This document shows positions 1-8,042 of a stretch of DNA of 59,972 nt, in pieces (within the stretch, counting starts at the first letter, position 1; every line of letters begins with the position of its first letter). The position numbers and the translations under genes are program-made. The notes under the pieces were generated by a model. The model searched no databases. It was not told where the DNA came from and saw only the letters and a program-made list of their open reading frames with translations. This DNA is from a virus: IMG/VR virus record IMGVR_UViG_3300043219_000134, positions 1-59,972 of that record; one strand, written 5' to 3'.

Positions 1-94
1 TTCTAAGGTAGGCACTATAAAGTCTTTTTGACTTTAAAAAAGTTACAAATTCCTGTTGTTCAGGGGTTAATTTTGATTTTTTATTTTTTAACAC
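1..94 (-). CDS. Partial copy of the 91-aa hypothetical gene (start only)
   Basis: This is the first 31 codons of the same gene that is complete at 59604-59879. Here it runs off the left edge of the window. It begins with a GTG codon (92-94) preceded by GGGAGG. It exists only because the ends of the window overlap and is not a second gene. Confidence 0.85.
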   Translation of the reverse strand, partial: MLKNKKSKLTPEQQEFVTFLKSKRLYSAYLR

Positions 95-187
95 GTAGCG
101 CCTCCCAACGTAGTTTAAGCTTGTTTAACTCTTTGTCCAGTAGTAGACTTGCAGAACTTTCCGACAGTTTAATCGGGGGTTGACCCT
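1..187. repeat. Terminal direct repeat, left copy
   Basis: These 187 bases recur at 59786-59972. The copies differ at three positions (128, 129 and 135 in this copy). Read in the leftward gene that covers them, all three changes are synonymous (Leu TTA/CTA, Glu GAG/GAA, Asp GAC/GAT). This fits a circular or terminally redundant phage genome assembled with a short overlap. Confidence 0.95.
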
Positions 188-707
188 TTTTAGGGAAGAT
201 TACTCTTCCGCAAATGTCCACGATCTCTACAGACCAGCGAACATTATTTAAGAGCATCAAGAGATTCGCCTTGGAGTTGGACTTAGCCGTCAGTATCTCC
301 ATTAGCATAGCTTGCGCCTTAAGTTTTGTAGCTCGATTGGTGTAGCTTAATAAGTTATTATCAAGAAGTTTCCTCTCTCTCTTATTAAGTAGGTCAGGGT
401 AAAGCTCGAACATTGAAGAGTTCGGAATAAAAAGTGCCCCTACTACTTTCATGTTGGCGTAGTCCGTTTGACAAATAGTCACCTTGAACTTGCCTTTCCA
501 CAAAGTAATACATGTTCCTCTGTCCTCTAGGTCTTCAAGCCATCGTTTGAAGTTTCCCTCTTCAAATAGCTTTCTCTCTTCTTTTTTAAATATGTACGGT
601 ACAATTTTTATATTGTACTTCTCTAGTCCCAATTGACCAAAATTAAGACTTTCGGGAGTTGTAGTCCCTTTGTACGGATGTTGGCAATAATTTACTAATC
701 GCTCCAT
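81..707 (-). CDS. Hypothetical protein, 208 aa
   Basis: I do not recognise this protein. It is soluble and fairly basic, with a lysine/arginine-rich C-terminus and no membrane segment or signal peptide. The ATG at 705-707 follows a GGAGGG sequence that can partly pair with TAAACC upstream. A good sigma-70-like promoter (TTGACA, 17 bp, TATTCT) lies 60-90 bases before the start. The 3' end overlaps the next gene of the leftward unit across the window junction (complete at 59604-59879) by 14 bases. The last 107 bases are duplicated at 59866-59972. Confidence 0.8.
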   Translation of the reverse strand: MERLVNYCQHPYKGTTTPESLNFGQLGLEKYNIKIVPYIFKKEERKLFEEGNFKRWLEDLEDRGTCITLWKGKFKVTICQTDYANMKVVGALFIPNSSMFELYPDLLNKRERKLLDNNLLSYTNRATKLKAQAMLMEILTAKSNSKANLLMLLNNVRWSVEIVDICGRVIFPKKGQPPIKLSESSASLLLDKELNKLKLRWEALRVKK

Positions 708-728
708 ATTAAACCCTCCATAGGTTTA

Positions 729-748
729 GTAAATGCCTATGCACTTAC
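729..748 (-). promoter_or_regulatory. AUAG-loop hairpin H1 in leader of 81-707
   Basis: The transcript would fold GTAAGTGC-ATAG-GCATTTAC (8 bp with one G-U). It shares the core GCATAGGC with three other leaders and stands 22 bases before the start codon. A second small fold, TAAACC with GGGTTTA, covers the Shine-Dalgarno itself. Confidence 0.6.
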
Positions 749-769
749 TTTTTTGTTTTCGACTATTAG

Positions 770-798
770 AGAATAATCCCTAACGCTTTGCTTGTCAA
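770..798 (-). promoter_or_regulatory. Sigma-70-like promoter, leftward
   Basis: On the minus strand, TTGACA (793-798) is followed after exactly 17 bases by TATTCT (770-775). Transcription would start near 763, just before hairpin H1 and the gene at 81-707. The -35 box matches the consensus perfectly and the -10 box partly. Confidence 0.65.
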
Positions 799-935
799 CT
801 GTTTTTATATCTTTTTATTAAAAAAGTTTTTATACCTTTTTAATCTGTTTGCTTATCGATTGATATTGATACTATTTATTAAATATTATTCCCTTCGCTA
901 TGTTTTTTTATAGTACTATATTGTAGTACTAGTTT
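799..935. other. AT-rich non-coding stretch with palindromes
   Basis: This is the non-coding part of the gap between the genes at 81-707 and 1131-1505, apart from the small gene at 936-1037. It is very AT-rich. It contains two copies of the palindrome TAGTACTA about 12 bases apart (near 912 and 924), which could be an operator or a hairpin. No tRNA or other gene is visible. Confidence 0.4.
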
Positions 936-1037
936 TTATACTATATTAAATACCATAATCCGACGGGGAGCGTAAGTATTACTTTGTCCCTCAGTTGGAT
1001 TATTTTGGTTTAGGTTCATGTTAGGTTTTTGTTTCAT
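936..1037 (-). CDS. Small hypothetical protein, 33 aa
   Basis: Below the usual length limit, but it starts with ATG behind a good AAAGGA at proper spacing and has an asparagine/glutamine-rich, polar sequence. I recognise no family. Its codons around 961-970 spell CTCCCCGTCGG, one C short of the phage-wide CTCCCCCGTC motif. It lies between the genes at 1131-1505 and 81-707 and upstream of the promoter at 770-798. A regulatory leader peptide is possible, since short ORFs can also arise by chance. Confidence 0.45.
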   Translation of the reverse strand: MKQKPNMNLNQNNPTEGQSNTYAPRRIMVFNIV

Positions 1038-1130
1038 TGGAGTTCCTTTGTCGGATAGGTGGGCTACTAGGCTCGTTTTTCGGCTGTTCACCCGTCATTA
1101 AGACAAGTATTATTATATACTGGGTCTGGG

Positions 1131-1505
1131 CTATTGTATATACTTCTTTTTGCTTTTAGTTATATTCTTTTCAAGTTTCGTTTCACAGAAGGCAATTCGC
1201 TTTTCTATAAATTGCGTGTAGTTATCCGGTCGGTCTGCATCCTTAAGGATTTTAGACAGGCGATAAGTTTCCATTAAATAGAATAAATGACTCCGGTGGT
1301 TAGAGATATACAGGCGCAGTTTCTTATTTTGAACTGAGTCTATCGAGATTAAGAACTTACCCTTGTTTTCAGTACTTTCTTTAATAACTACTGTTTGATC
1401 GGGTTTCCGGTAGTCGGTTACTATCAGGGCTATTTTTCCATTGTTCCGCTGGACTATAACGAGGTGCCAAACACCGTCAACTTTTTTAATGCTATTTAAT
1501 ATCAT
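1131..1505 (-). CDS. Hypothetical protein, 124 aa
   Basis: I place the start at the ATG 1503-1505 because it has AGGAG seven bases upstream and overlaps the previous stop codon as ATGA. An upstream in-frame start would overlap the neighbour much more. The protein is basic with a lysine-rich C-terminus and no membrane segments. No family is recognised. It is translationally coupled to the 88-aa gene before it. Confidence 0.75.
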   Translation of the reverse strand: MILNSIKKVDGVWHLVIVQRNNGKIALIVTDYRKPDQTVVIKESTENKGKFLISIDSVQNKKLRLYISNHRSHLFYLMETYRLSKILKDADRPDNYTQFIEKRIAFCETKLEKNITKSKKKYIQ

Positions 1506-1768
1506 GTTTTGTCTCCTAATTTGAATACGCATTGTTCCCAATTTTGATTCTTTTTTAACCAAGTATAGAGGTCTCTAGGCAAATATTTGCGTATATCAGC
1601 ATATTTCCAACCGTGCCAACCTTCTACAGTTGTTGATAAAAAAGCTGTACCAGTTTTGTCTAAGTTAACATACTTGTACCTTTTCGGTGGTAAATCTGAT
1701 TTTAGGTATTCTTCCAACTTTTTACCAATTTGTATTAACTTCGGTGGTGTATTTTTATCATAGATCAT
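1502..1768 (-). CDS. Hypothetical protein, 88 aa
   Basis: Small soluble protein with an aromatic-rich middle (WHGWKY) and a basic N-terminal half. I do not recognise it. The start has AAAGGA seven bases upstream. It overlaps the small membrane-protein gene upstream and the 124-aa gene downstream by four bases each, so the three are probably translated as a coupled block. Confidence 0.75.
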   Translation of the reverse strand: MIYDKNTPPKLIQIGKKLEEYLKSDLPPKRYKYVNLDKTGTAFLSTTVEGWHGWKYADIRKYLPRDLYTWLKKNQNWEQCVFKLGDKT

Positions 1769-1896
1769 ACTTGAATCCTTTGCACCATATCAGGCGCGAT
1801 ATTGTAGAGTATATAAACTATACATATAATACTTATAGTTACCCCGATAGCTAGGACTAGATTTAATACTATATTTAGCGTGTCCGGTTGTTTCAT
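1765..1896 (-). CDS. Small membrane protein, 43 aa
   Basis: This short gene fills the space between its two neighbours and overlaps both at ATGA junctions, which argues strongly that it is real. The protein has one hydrophobic helix of about 24 residues (roughly 8-31) rich in I, V and L, with a short polar N-terminus and tail. It could be a small inner-membrane effector such as a superinfection-exclusion or lysis-timing protein, but nothing specific supports a role. Its ribosome site is weak, in line with coupling. Confidence 0.65.
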   Translation of the reverse strand: MKQPDTLNIVLNLVLAIGVTISIICIVYILYNIAPDMVQRIQV

Positions 1897-2474
1897 GACT
1901 TTATGTCTTCTAATCGGTGACTAGTCAAGGGGTGAAATCTACCAGAGGTAACATTAAATAGGAGTTCTTCACCGTCTCCGTTTTTGTGACCTACTGCCAC
2001 TACTACATGATTTTCTAATAGTCTTAAGTGACTAATTTTTATGTTGTCTTGTATTTCTATAAAGTTATCAGTACATAAACAATCACCATATGGGTAAAAC
2101 TTAAACGTTGTTAATCTACCCATATTAAAAGCATCGGAGTATATTTTGTTAAAATATAGTTCGGTTCCTAATGATTCAACTTCGGTATAGTCCGTTTTTA
2201 CTTTGAATACATGTATTATGTAATCATTTAAAAAGTTGTGTTCCTCCCCGAAGTATTCATTATAGAATATATTTTGTTTTCTTATTTGTTCGTTAAACTC
2301 TTCTACGGTATCACACTTAATTATTGATTCGTCCCCTTCACAATAACAACGTATTGAAAGATTAATTCTACTAATATTTAATAGATTGTGTCCTGCAAAT
2401 TCCGTTGTTTCATCGGAGTACAATTGTTCAAAATTGTCTTCACTATCTATAAATTTTCTAGTTACTTTTACCAT
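1893..2474 (-). CDS. Hypothetical protein, 193 aa
   Basis: Soluble acidic protein with three cysteines in the N-terminal third to middle (CYCEGDE, IIKC) and a CLC near residue 132. No catalytic signature is recognised. Its ATG overlaps the preceding stop codon by one base and its own stop overlaps the start of the 43-aa membrane protein. It is part of the tightly packed leftward block of small genes that lies first behind the divergent control region, a position typical of early host-takeover genes (inference). Confidence 0.75.
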   Translation of the reverse strand: MVKVTRKFIDSEDNFEQLYSDETTEFAGHNLLNISRINLSIRCYCEGDESIIKCDTVEEFNEQIRKQNIFYNEYFGEEHNFLNDYIIHVFKVKTDYTEVESLGTELYFNKIYSDAFNMGRLTTFKFYPYGDCLCTDNFIEIQDNIKISHLRLLENHVVVAVGHKNGDGEELLFNVTSGRFHPLTSHRLEDIKS

Positions 2475-2689
2475 TACAGTACCCTCACGAAATTAAATTT
2501 ACTTGTTTTATTTCTTTTCTTTTGAATAAAGGCTTTTATTTCCGCTTCTTCACCCATCCATGAACCACGGCTTGCACTAAATTGTCCTACCCATCGTGGT
2601 TGATTATTTCTGATTACATATACAACAAATATTGCTGTCTTGTATGGTCTAGTGTGTTTCTCTTTGTAAGTGTAAAAGAATTGTTCCAT
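2474..2689 (-). CDS. Hypothetical protein, 71 aa
   Basis: Small basic protein with a hydrophobic strand pattern near residues 18-27 and an RGSWMGEE segment. No family is recognised. It has an AAAGGAATC ribosome site. The spacer upstream (2690-2733) holds a strong GC hairpin made partly of a copy of the phage-wide CTCCCCCGT motif. Confidence 0.75.
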   Translation of the reverse strand: MEQFFYTYKEKHTRPYKTAIFVVYVIRNNQPRWVGQFSASRGSWMGEEAEIKAFIQKKRNKTSKFNFVRVL

Positions 2690-2705
2690 TTTTGATTCCT
2701 TTTTA

Positions 2706-2724
2706 GGGGAGGTTCTCCCCCGTT
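2706..2724 (-). terminator. GC-rich hairpin between small genes
   Basis: On the minus strand GGGGGAGAACCTCCCC folds into a short perfect stem followed by TAAAAA, not a U-tract. One arm is the phage-wide motif (C-form at 2715). It could pause transcription or shield an mRNA end, but it lacks the T-run of a normal intrinsic terminator. Confidence 0.4.
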
Positions 2725-2733
2725 TGATTTAGA

Positions 2734-3255
2734 TTAGTTTTGACCTTTAAGGTCGGCTATTAAAAAGCATAAGTCTCCATAATTTATTTGTATGTAGTCT
2801 TGAAGGCTAGGGGCTTGAATTGTTGTTATTATGAATAAGTGTCCCCCGTTAGGATACCACCAGCCGTCACTTTTGACCTTTGGTTCATACACATATAAAG
2901 TAACGTCATTATCGTCATCTATTGCTACGTAGGAGTATTTTTCTGCTTGGTCAACGGTTATCTTTTCGATAAGTATATCCTTAATTTGTTGCAGTTCGGT
3001 TTTTGGTGTAACTTGCCCGTATTCATCAAAGGTTAATATCATTGAAAGAGCTATAACTTTTATCTGTGATAGGGTTTTAAAGTCGTGGGTTGTCTCGCCT
3101 AATGCATCGCCATTGATATCGAATACACGGATTGTAATACAATTCGATTCAAGTTTATTCTCTAAGTACATGACCATAACAGTGTAATCTTTGTTAAGTA
3201 CATAACCCTTTCTTGTAGTTCCGTTTAGACCTTCTGTTTCATACATTTTTTTCAT
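2734..3255 (-). CDS. Hypothetical protein, 173 aa
   Basis: Soluble acidic protein with predicted beta-rich stretches and no recognised motif. It starts with ATG behind AAAGGAAACAAT, and hairpin H2 lies immediately upstream of that ribosome site. Its stop is followed by the GC hairpin at 2706-2724. Confidence 0.75.
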   Translation of the reverse strand: MKKMYETEGLNGTTRKGYVLNKDYTVMVMYLENKLESNCITIRVFDINGDALGETTHDFKTLSQIKVIALSMILTFDEYGQVTPKTELQQIKDILIEKITVDQAEKYSYVAIDDDNDVTLYVYEPKVKSDGWWYPNGGHLFIITTIQAPSLQDYIQINYGDLCFLIADLKGQN

Positions 3256-3268
3256 ATTGTTTCCTTTA

Positions 3269-3284
3269 GGTGTCTATACACCTA
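3269..3284 (-). promoter_or_regulatory. AUAG-loop hairpin H2 before 2734-3255
   Basis: The transcript folds AGGTGT-ATAG-ACACCT, a perfect 6-bp stem directly followed by the AAAGGA ribosome site. The core is GTATAGAC, the U-A variant of the family whose other members read GCATAGGC. Confidence 0.6.
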
Positions 3285-3328
3285 TTTTTTGATTCTTGAC
3301 GGGGGAGACTAGTCTCTTGACCCTTGAT

Positions 3329-3375
3329 TGCTACATGGTGGAATTGCACCACCATTTAATCCTCTAGGATATAGC
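3329..3375 (-). ncRNA. Mini-tRNA-like element E1
   Basis: The transcript reads 5' strand GCTATAT, a 15-nt linker, T-arm GGTGG-TGCAATT-CCACC, then 3' strand ATGTAGC and A. The seven terminal pairs form with one G-U. The loop departs from TTCRANN. It begins one base after the stop codon of the gene at 3377-3649. D and anticodon arms are absent, so it cannot be a decoding tRNA. Confidence 0.5.
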
Positions 3376-3376
3376 C

Positions 3377-3649
3377 TTAATCTTTTCTAAGTTTTATATA
3401 TTGTTTGATGGCTTTTTTTTGTTCTTTTAAAGTCTTATCATGTACCTGTAAATATATTAAGACCGCCTCAGTACTATCAATTAAACCCTTGCCGAATGCA
3501 ATACCATAAATGTATATTGTAGGGTAGTCTTTAAGGTCAAACTTTTTACAACCTCCGATACCAACCATTTCTATTTGTAGACTACTATCAATTAACATTT
3601 CCATAAAAGTATCATACTTTGTCACTAATTTTTTGTCATATATTATCAT
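3377..3649 (-). CDS. Hypothetical protein, 90 aa
   Basis: Small basic protein with no recognised motif and no clear membrane helix. The ATG follows AGAGGTAACA. The gene ends one base before mini-tRNA-like element E1. It belongs to the leftward block of small unknown genes. Confidence 0.75.
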   Translation of the reverse strand: MIIYDKKLVTKYDTFMEMLIDSSLQIEMVGIGGCKKFDLKDYPTIYIYGIAFGKGLIDSTEAVLIYLQVHDKTLKEQKKAIKQYIKLRKD

Positions 3650-3667
3650 TGTTACCTCTCTTTTTTA

Positions 3668-4177
3668 TTACCCTAATTGATAACTACTTGCAAAGTAGAC
3701 ACTATCACCGCTGTCATTGTATTTTACTAAGTTACTACTGAAATAACTTGTGCCTTCTGCACCGTCCCAAAAACGTGTTTCAGACTCCCTATACCCATCT
3801 AGTTTCATGAAGTTTCCTAAGTAGTAGACTTGACCGGAGACTCTAAAGAATGAGTAGCTAGAGTCTAATTCATCGGGTTCAAGAAAGTCATAATCTTTCT
3901 TTTCTTTGTCGGTTAGGTCGTAGCCTGATATGATTTCTTTAGGCTTGTAATCTGATACTATTACTAAGGCATTGTCGGCAAGTCCAGTTACGAATCTTTT
4001 TAGACTATGCATGTAAATTAGACAATAGGTGTCTGATTCGGCAAGGTCTACGAATGAGCACTTTAAGGCTTTACATTGTCGCTGTATTTTTAATAGGTCT
4101 CTACCCGTGAATTTAAAAGAACTCATTCTTTTTGCTATTAAGTCGGTCATTACTTCTTTTACTTGTTGCTCTAACAT
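3668..4177 (-). CDS. Hypothetical protein, 169 aa
   Basis: Soluble protein with a basic N-terminal third and an acidic, tyrosine/serine-rich C-terminal half. No family is recognised. Its ATG shares a base with the stop of the 53-aa gene upstream, so it is probably coupled. Confidence 0.75.
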   Translation of the reverse strand: MLEQQVKEVMTDLIAKRMSSFKFTGRDLLKIQRQCKALKCSFVDLAESDTYCLIYMHSLKRFVTGLADNALVIVSDYKPKEIISGYDLTDKEKKDYDFLEPDELDSSYSFFRVSGQVYYLGNFMKLDGYRESETRFWDGAEGTSYFSSNLVKYNDSGDSVYFASSYQLG

Positions 4178-4338
4178 TATTTTGTTCCTCCTAGAACGGT
4201 GTATACTTCGGTCTTTCTGTCTGCTTGGTCAGTGAATAGATTCTCGATGAATGAGTCAAACTTGTCGGTCTCTTCGATAACAGGCTCTTTTGTTTCTCTT
4301 TGTTCTTTCCAGAATTGTTTAATTAGTTTTGATTTCAT
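4177..4338 (-). CDS. Hypothetical protein, 53 aa
   Basis: I choose the ATG at 4336-4338, which has AAGGGAAC upstream; a longer version would begin inside the leader. The protein is short, charged and probably helical (KQFWKEQRETKEP). The leader contains a small CAATG/CATTG hairpin. Upstream lies mini-tRNA-like element E2. Confidence 0.65.
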   Translation of the reverse strand: MKSKLIKQFWKEQRETKEPVIEETDKFDSFIENLFTDQADRKTEVYTVLGGTK

Positions 4339-4390
4339 TTTTGTTCCCTTCGAGCTTGCCACAATGGACATTGATGTTGCACTCTTTCCT

Positions 4391-4432
4391 GTCTGCAATA
4401 GGGAGTCGAACCCTATACATAAACCATGCAGA
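4391..4432 (-). ncRNA. Mini-tRNA-like element E2
   Basis: The transcript folds TCTGCA, a 10-nt linker, ATAGGG-TTCGACT-CCCTAT, then TGCAGA. That is twelve stacked pairs, the length of an acceptor plus T-stem, capped by a canonical TTCGANN T-loop. It starts one base after the stop codon of the gene at 4434-4931. It is the best-paired example of the set. Confidence 0.6.
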
Positions 4433-4433
4433 T

Positions 4434-4931
4434 TTAGTCAATATTATTGTATTTGGCGGTCTTGTTACTTATTACTACCCTTCGTGTAATTGGTACTATT
4501 TCAACCTCTTCTATTGAAGTTTCGGGAACTATCTCTATTGATTGAATGCATACATAATCAATGTCTGATTTCATGGATTTATACAGGGTTATGTTTTCAC
4601 CACCAAAGTCTAATACATTAAGGTAGCAACGTTCTAATTCAAGGGACATTGTATCAAAGTCTAGTGACTTAATAGTCCGTAGTTTGTGGCTTAATGTGTC
4701 TGTAGTTAATAGTAGTTTTTGTCCTACCTTGTAGCCTTTTACTTCTATGTATCGTCTGGATATTAAGGCAAGTCTAGAGTCGTATAACTCTTCTTGTTTG
4801 TAATTGCCTAAGTCACATAATGCTTCAAGTGATTTCATAGAGCAATAGTTTGCCATGGAATGTAATAGGTCAGTGTCTGTGATAGTAGGGATTGAGTTGA
4901 TTAGTTTCTTAGTAAATCTGTATGTAGTCAT
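4434..4931 (-). CDS. Hypothetical protein, 165 aa, first gene of leftward unit
   Basis: This is the first gene left of the divergent control region. The protein is soluble and mixed alpha/beta with no recognised motif. The ATG at 4929-4931 has AAAAGGAAG upstream. Its stop is immediately followed by E2. Position suggests an early function (inference). Confidence 0.75.
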   Translation of the reverse strand: MTTYRFTKKLINSIPTITDTDLLHSMANYCSMKSLEALCDLGNYKQEELYDSRLALISRRYIEVKGYKVGQKLLLTTDTLSHKLRTIKSLDFDTMSLELERCYLNVLDFGGENITLYKSMKSDIDYVCIQSIEIVPETSIEEVEIVPITRRVVISNKTAKYNNID

Positions 4932-5540
4932 ATTGTACTTCCTTTTGTTAGCTGGTTAGTTTGTATTTGTTTAGGCTAACTCCTAACAGTACAGGCAGTA
5001 TGGGATTGTGTCTAGTATTATTTTAGGGAATTGGTGAAGTTTATTTTATTTGTGCTGTTTTCTATAGATATAAGGATATTTCTATAGTTTCTATAGGGTC
5101 TGTATTTAGGGGTGTTAGGTATAACTAATATATATATATGTTATTTTAATTATTTAATATGTTATTATAAAGTATATGCAGAAAAGCATATATAGATTGA
5201 AATATAGGTGAGTATTGGGGAAGAGAGGGGTACGAGAGGAGACGAGTCAAAGTAACATATTAAACCGAAATATGGCCAAATATGGCCATTTAGACACCCC
5301 AAATAACTATAGAAAAGGGTAGAAAGACATAGAAAGTTCTATAGACCCAGGGTTTTGACCCCCCAATGGGGGTTTTGGGTTCGGGAGGTAGAGAGACCCG
5401 TAAATCTCAATAATACAAAAAAATATATATATAAAATCAAACCAACATTCCATCCGTCACTGTGCGATTGCAAAAGCAATCCCCCTGTGGTATACTCTCT
5501 ATATAAAGAAAAACTAAAAGAAACTAAAAGGATCCAAAAT
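4932..5540. promoter_or_regulatory. Divergent control region, possible replication origin
   Basis: About 600 bases without genes between the leftward and rightward units. It holds repeats of TTTCTATAG (three near 5058-5098) and reverse-oriented CTATAG(A) copies near 5308 and 5338, a tandem ATATGGCCA pair (near 5269-5287), very AT-rich runs (5120-5175) and a GC hairpin CCCCC-AAT-GGGGG followed by TTTT (5360-5376). A TATAAT box reads leftward near 5164-5169. Such iterons beside AT-rich DNA are usual for origins and promoters, but neither role is proven here. Confidence 0.5.
5468..5496 (+). promoter_or_regulatory. Rightward promoter for virion genes
   Basis: TTGCAA (5468-5473), 17 bases, then TATACT (5491-5496), with TGTGG just before the -10 box. 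It lies about 45 bases upstream of the first rightward gene. A similar pair (TTGCTT, 17, TATACT) occurs at 20277-20305. Confidence 0.55.
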
Positions 5541-6062
5541 ATGAACGAAGACCAAAAGACAGCCCAGCGTATGAGACGCCAAACCCTAAAGGACCAAGAA
5601 ACCCGAGATTTCACCCAAGATCCATCCAGCGCCCCGTCCAACTACTTGCCCCCATCGGTAATCAACTCCATATCCTCGGTCAAACAAGCCAAGACTACCT
5701 TCGACAAATTAATCTCGCGAGAACTAATAGACATGATCGCCAATGGAGACACCCAAACTATAAAACTCAAGGCGATGGACATGTACCACAAACTATCCTC
5801 ATCTGCCCAGATGCTAATTAAACACGGCAACAACGTAGCCGCTATCGAAGCGCCAACTGGCGATACCGGAGCGACCATAAACGTAAACTTCTCCTCCCAC
5901 CTACAAAATGACGAGCCAGAGGAAACCCTCAAAATAGCCTCCAGAGACCTAGTCGCGGAAAAGAACGACAAACTATTCGCCGAATCCTTCTCCAAAAAGG
6001 ACTCCTTCTCCCCCGTCAGGAATGACGTCGAGGATGCAGAATTTGAGGTGATAAATGGATAA
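5541..6062 (+). CDS. Terminase small subunit candidate, 173 aa
   Basis: First gene of the rightward unit and two genes before the large terminase, the usual place of a small terminase subunit. The protein has a charged N-terminus, a helical middle (about 55-110) and an acidic C-terminus. The helix-turn-helix is not obvious, so the call rests mainly on position and size. I start at the ATG 5541 behind AAAAGGATC. One phage-wide motif (C-form, 6008) is encoded as S-P-V-R. Confidence 0.45.
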   Translation: MNEDQKTAQRMRRQTLKDQETRDFTQDPSSAPSNYLPPSVINSISSVKQAKTTFDKLISRELIDMIANGDTQTIKLKAMDMYHKLSSSAQMLIKHGNNVAAIEAPTGDTGATINVNFSSHLQNDEPEETLKIASRDLVAEKNDKLFAESFSKKDSFSPVRNDVEDAEFEVING

Positions 6063-6198
6063 GAGAGAAATACTACCAAGAGAAACTATAGAGGCTTTAA
6101 TAAAAGAGAACACAAGATACTTAGAATCAGAGACAAGATTTGTTTTGAGAGAACTTAAAGTCTTAGCTGCTCAAAGGAGCACAGATGACAAATTATAA
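6055..6198 (+). CDS. Small hypothetical protein, 47 aa
   Basis: Short charged, probably all-helical protein wedged between the small- and large-terminase genes, overlapping both (8 and 14 bases). The ATG has GAGGTG upstream. No family is recognised. The coupling on both sides supports real translation. Confidence 0.6.
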   Translation: MDKREILPRETIEALIKENTRYLESETRFVLRELKVLAAQRSTDDKL

Positions 6199-8041
6199 AT
6201 TTACTAATTTTAACGAGCAAGAGAAACGGCTCTTTATAGCTGGCGGACTTGATCGAGATGATCCACGAACCTGCTGCATGATAGATATGAACGGAGACCC
6301 GATCAGGGTAATAAAGAAACCTCCAATTATACCGATGGAGATCATCCATCATCCGGATGCTCCAGCTTTTAAAGCAGAGAAAGATTCCGGTTTAATTTTC
6401 CAACAACTGATAAAAGAACTTAAGTCAAAACATACTGACTGGTCAAACCCCGAGTTCAAATCGTTGATGCAGCAAGCAGGTAAGGTTAACCTTTGGTTCT
6501 ACCTTAAATATATAGCGAGTCATTCTGGCCCCTATGGAGACGTGACTGATCATCTACATCGTGACCTGTGCAATTTTAGACAGAGTCAGCTCAAGCCCGG
6601 CGCTAGAGGAGCCGTTTTTATTCCCCGTTCTCATTATAAATCAACCGTGTTTACACATGGTGCGAATGGATGGGAACTACTAAGGAACCCCGACCTAAGA
6701 ATTGGACTAGGGTCAAATATTATTGATCGTTCGCAGGAGTTCATGAGAATGACTCAGGCACAATTTGATGATAACGAGATGATTGAGTTTCTTTACCCAG
6801 AGTACTGTCCAGAGAAATCCCTCAAGACGGGGAAGACGGTAGCCAAGCGGTGGAATAGCCGAGAGATGGTTATGCCGAATAGAAGTCGAAATATGCCTGA
6901 ACCCTCAATTAAGCCGATTGCAGTCGGTGGATCAACGGCCGGGAATCACTTTGATTTATTAGCCCTTGATGATATAATAGGAGATAAGCAATTAGATGCA
7001 GACCACATGTCAGGAACAGAAATGCAAAAGATCACCAACTGGTTTAAAAGTAGTTCTAGAACTTTACTTACTGATCCCGCTACTGGTCGGATCACTCTTG
7101 CTGCTACTAGATACGCCATCGACGATACTTATGAAGATCTCATGCTTGATTGCTGTGGTCAATTTGGGAATTGGGACGAAATTGATTATCCGATTAAAAG
7201 GAATGGTGAATGGGACATCTTTTATAAGATGGCGATTGAACGGAATGAAATTGTCTTTCCAGAGGCGATTACTCGGAACATGCTCGATAAGCTAAGGGTT
7301 GATGACTGGTGGACTTATGTGACACAGTATTTAAATAATCCTCACATAGCTGGGGCGTCAGAATGGACAGACTTTGACGTGAAAAAGTTTACTATGGACT
7401 ATGATGACAATTCGGGATATAGGATCTGGCTGAATGGCGAAGAGAAACCGCTCTATGTCGAGGATATGGATTTGCAGATTGGTATTGATCCTGCCGCCTC
7501 GGACCGAAAGGCCCGGGCTACGACTTCAAGGAGTGCAATATCAGTTCTCGCGAGAGACTCGCGTAACAGGATATTTCTTCTAGATGTACAAGCAGGTTAT
7601 TGGGGACCCAGTAAGCTATTTGATAATATGTTCCGTATCCATAAGAAATTCCGAAGGCATAACCCATCGACTCACCTTGAGCAAATGGGTGCATTCAAAC
7701 TACTTGGACCACTCCTTCGAGAGGAACAAGAAAAAAGAAATTACTACCTAAATCTGCGCGCAGTTACTAAGGGCACGGACAAAGACAATACAATACGGGC
7801 AAATATAGAACCGATACTAAATGACGGAAGACTATACGTAATAGAGAATAATTATAACCTACTAATACAAGAGGTTAAAACATTCCCTAATGGAAAGCTA
7901 AAAGACATCCTCGATTCAGTGACACTTGCTTACCAAGCATCACGAACTCCCCCGTCAGAGTTAGAACTAAGTGAAAGATATACTCGAAAGAAAGAAAGCG
8001 CTTGGAGAAGCAAAGGCAAAAACGCACTTACAGGATATTAA
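6185..8041 (+). CDS. terL: Terminase large subunit
   Basis: The DNA-packaging motor. At 618 aa it has the expected length. An ATPase domain carries a variant Walker A (PRSHYKST, about 147-154) and a Walker B (LLALDD, about 258-263). The C-terminal nuclease domain begins with the acidic motif IGIDPAASD (about 432-440). The ATG follows AAAGGAGCACAG. A phage-wide motif (C-form, 7947) is encoded near the C-terminus as TPPSE. The family assignment rests on motif order, size and the portal gene that follows. Confidence 0.92.
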   Translation: MTNYKFTNFNEQEKRLFIAGGLDRDDPRTCCMIDMNGDPIRVIKKPPIIPMEIIHHPDAPAFKAEKDSGLIFQQLIKELKSKHTDWSNPEFKSLMQQAGKVNLWFYLKYIASHSGPYGDVTDHLHRDLCNFRQSQLKPGARGAVFIPRSHYKSTVFTHGANGWELLRNPDLRIGLGSNIIDRSQEFMRMTQAQFDDNEMIEFLYPEYCPEKSLKTGKTVAKRWNSREMVMPNRSRNMPEPSIKPIAVGGSTAGNHFDLLALDDIIGDKQLDADHMSGTEMQKITNWFKSSSRTLLTDPATGRITLAATRYAIDDTYEDLMLDCCGQFGNWDEIDYPIKRNGEWDIFYKMAIERNEIVFPEAITRNMLDKLRVDDWWTYVTQYLNNPHIAGASEWTDFDVKKFTMDYDDNSGYRIWLNGEEKPLYVEDMDLQIGIDPAASDRKARATTSRSAISVLARDSRNRIFLLDVQAGYWGPSKLFDNMFRIHKKFRRHNPSTHLEQMGAFKLLGPLLREEQEKRNYYLNLRAVTKGTDKDNTIRANIEPILNDGRLYVIENNYNLLIQEVKTFPNGKLKDILDSVTLAYQASRTPPSELELSERYTRKKESAWRSKGKNALTGY

Positions 8042-8042
8042 A

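Noticed and set aside
961-970. GACGGGGAG at 962-970 as a further copy of the dispersed motif
   Set aside because: It lacks one G. Other near misses (9745 GAAGGGGGAG, 35503 GACGAGGGAG, 43851 AACCCCCGTT) were also left out of the count.
5355-5540. N-terminal extension of the first rightward gene back to 5355
   Set aside because: It would run through the promoter and repeat region, and the ATG at 5541 has a proper ribosome site.
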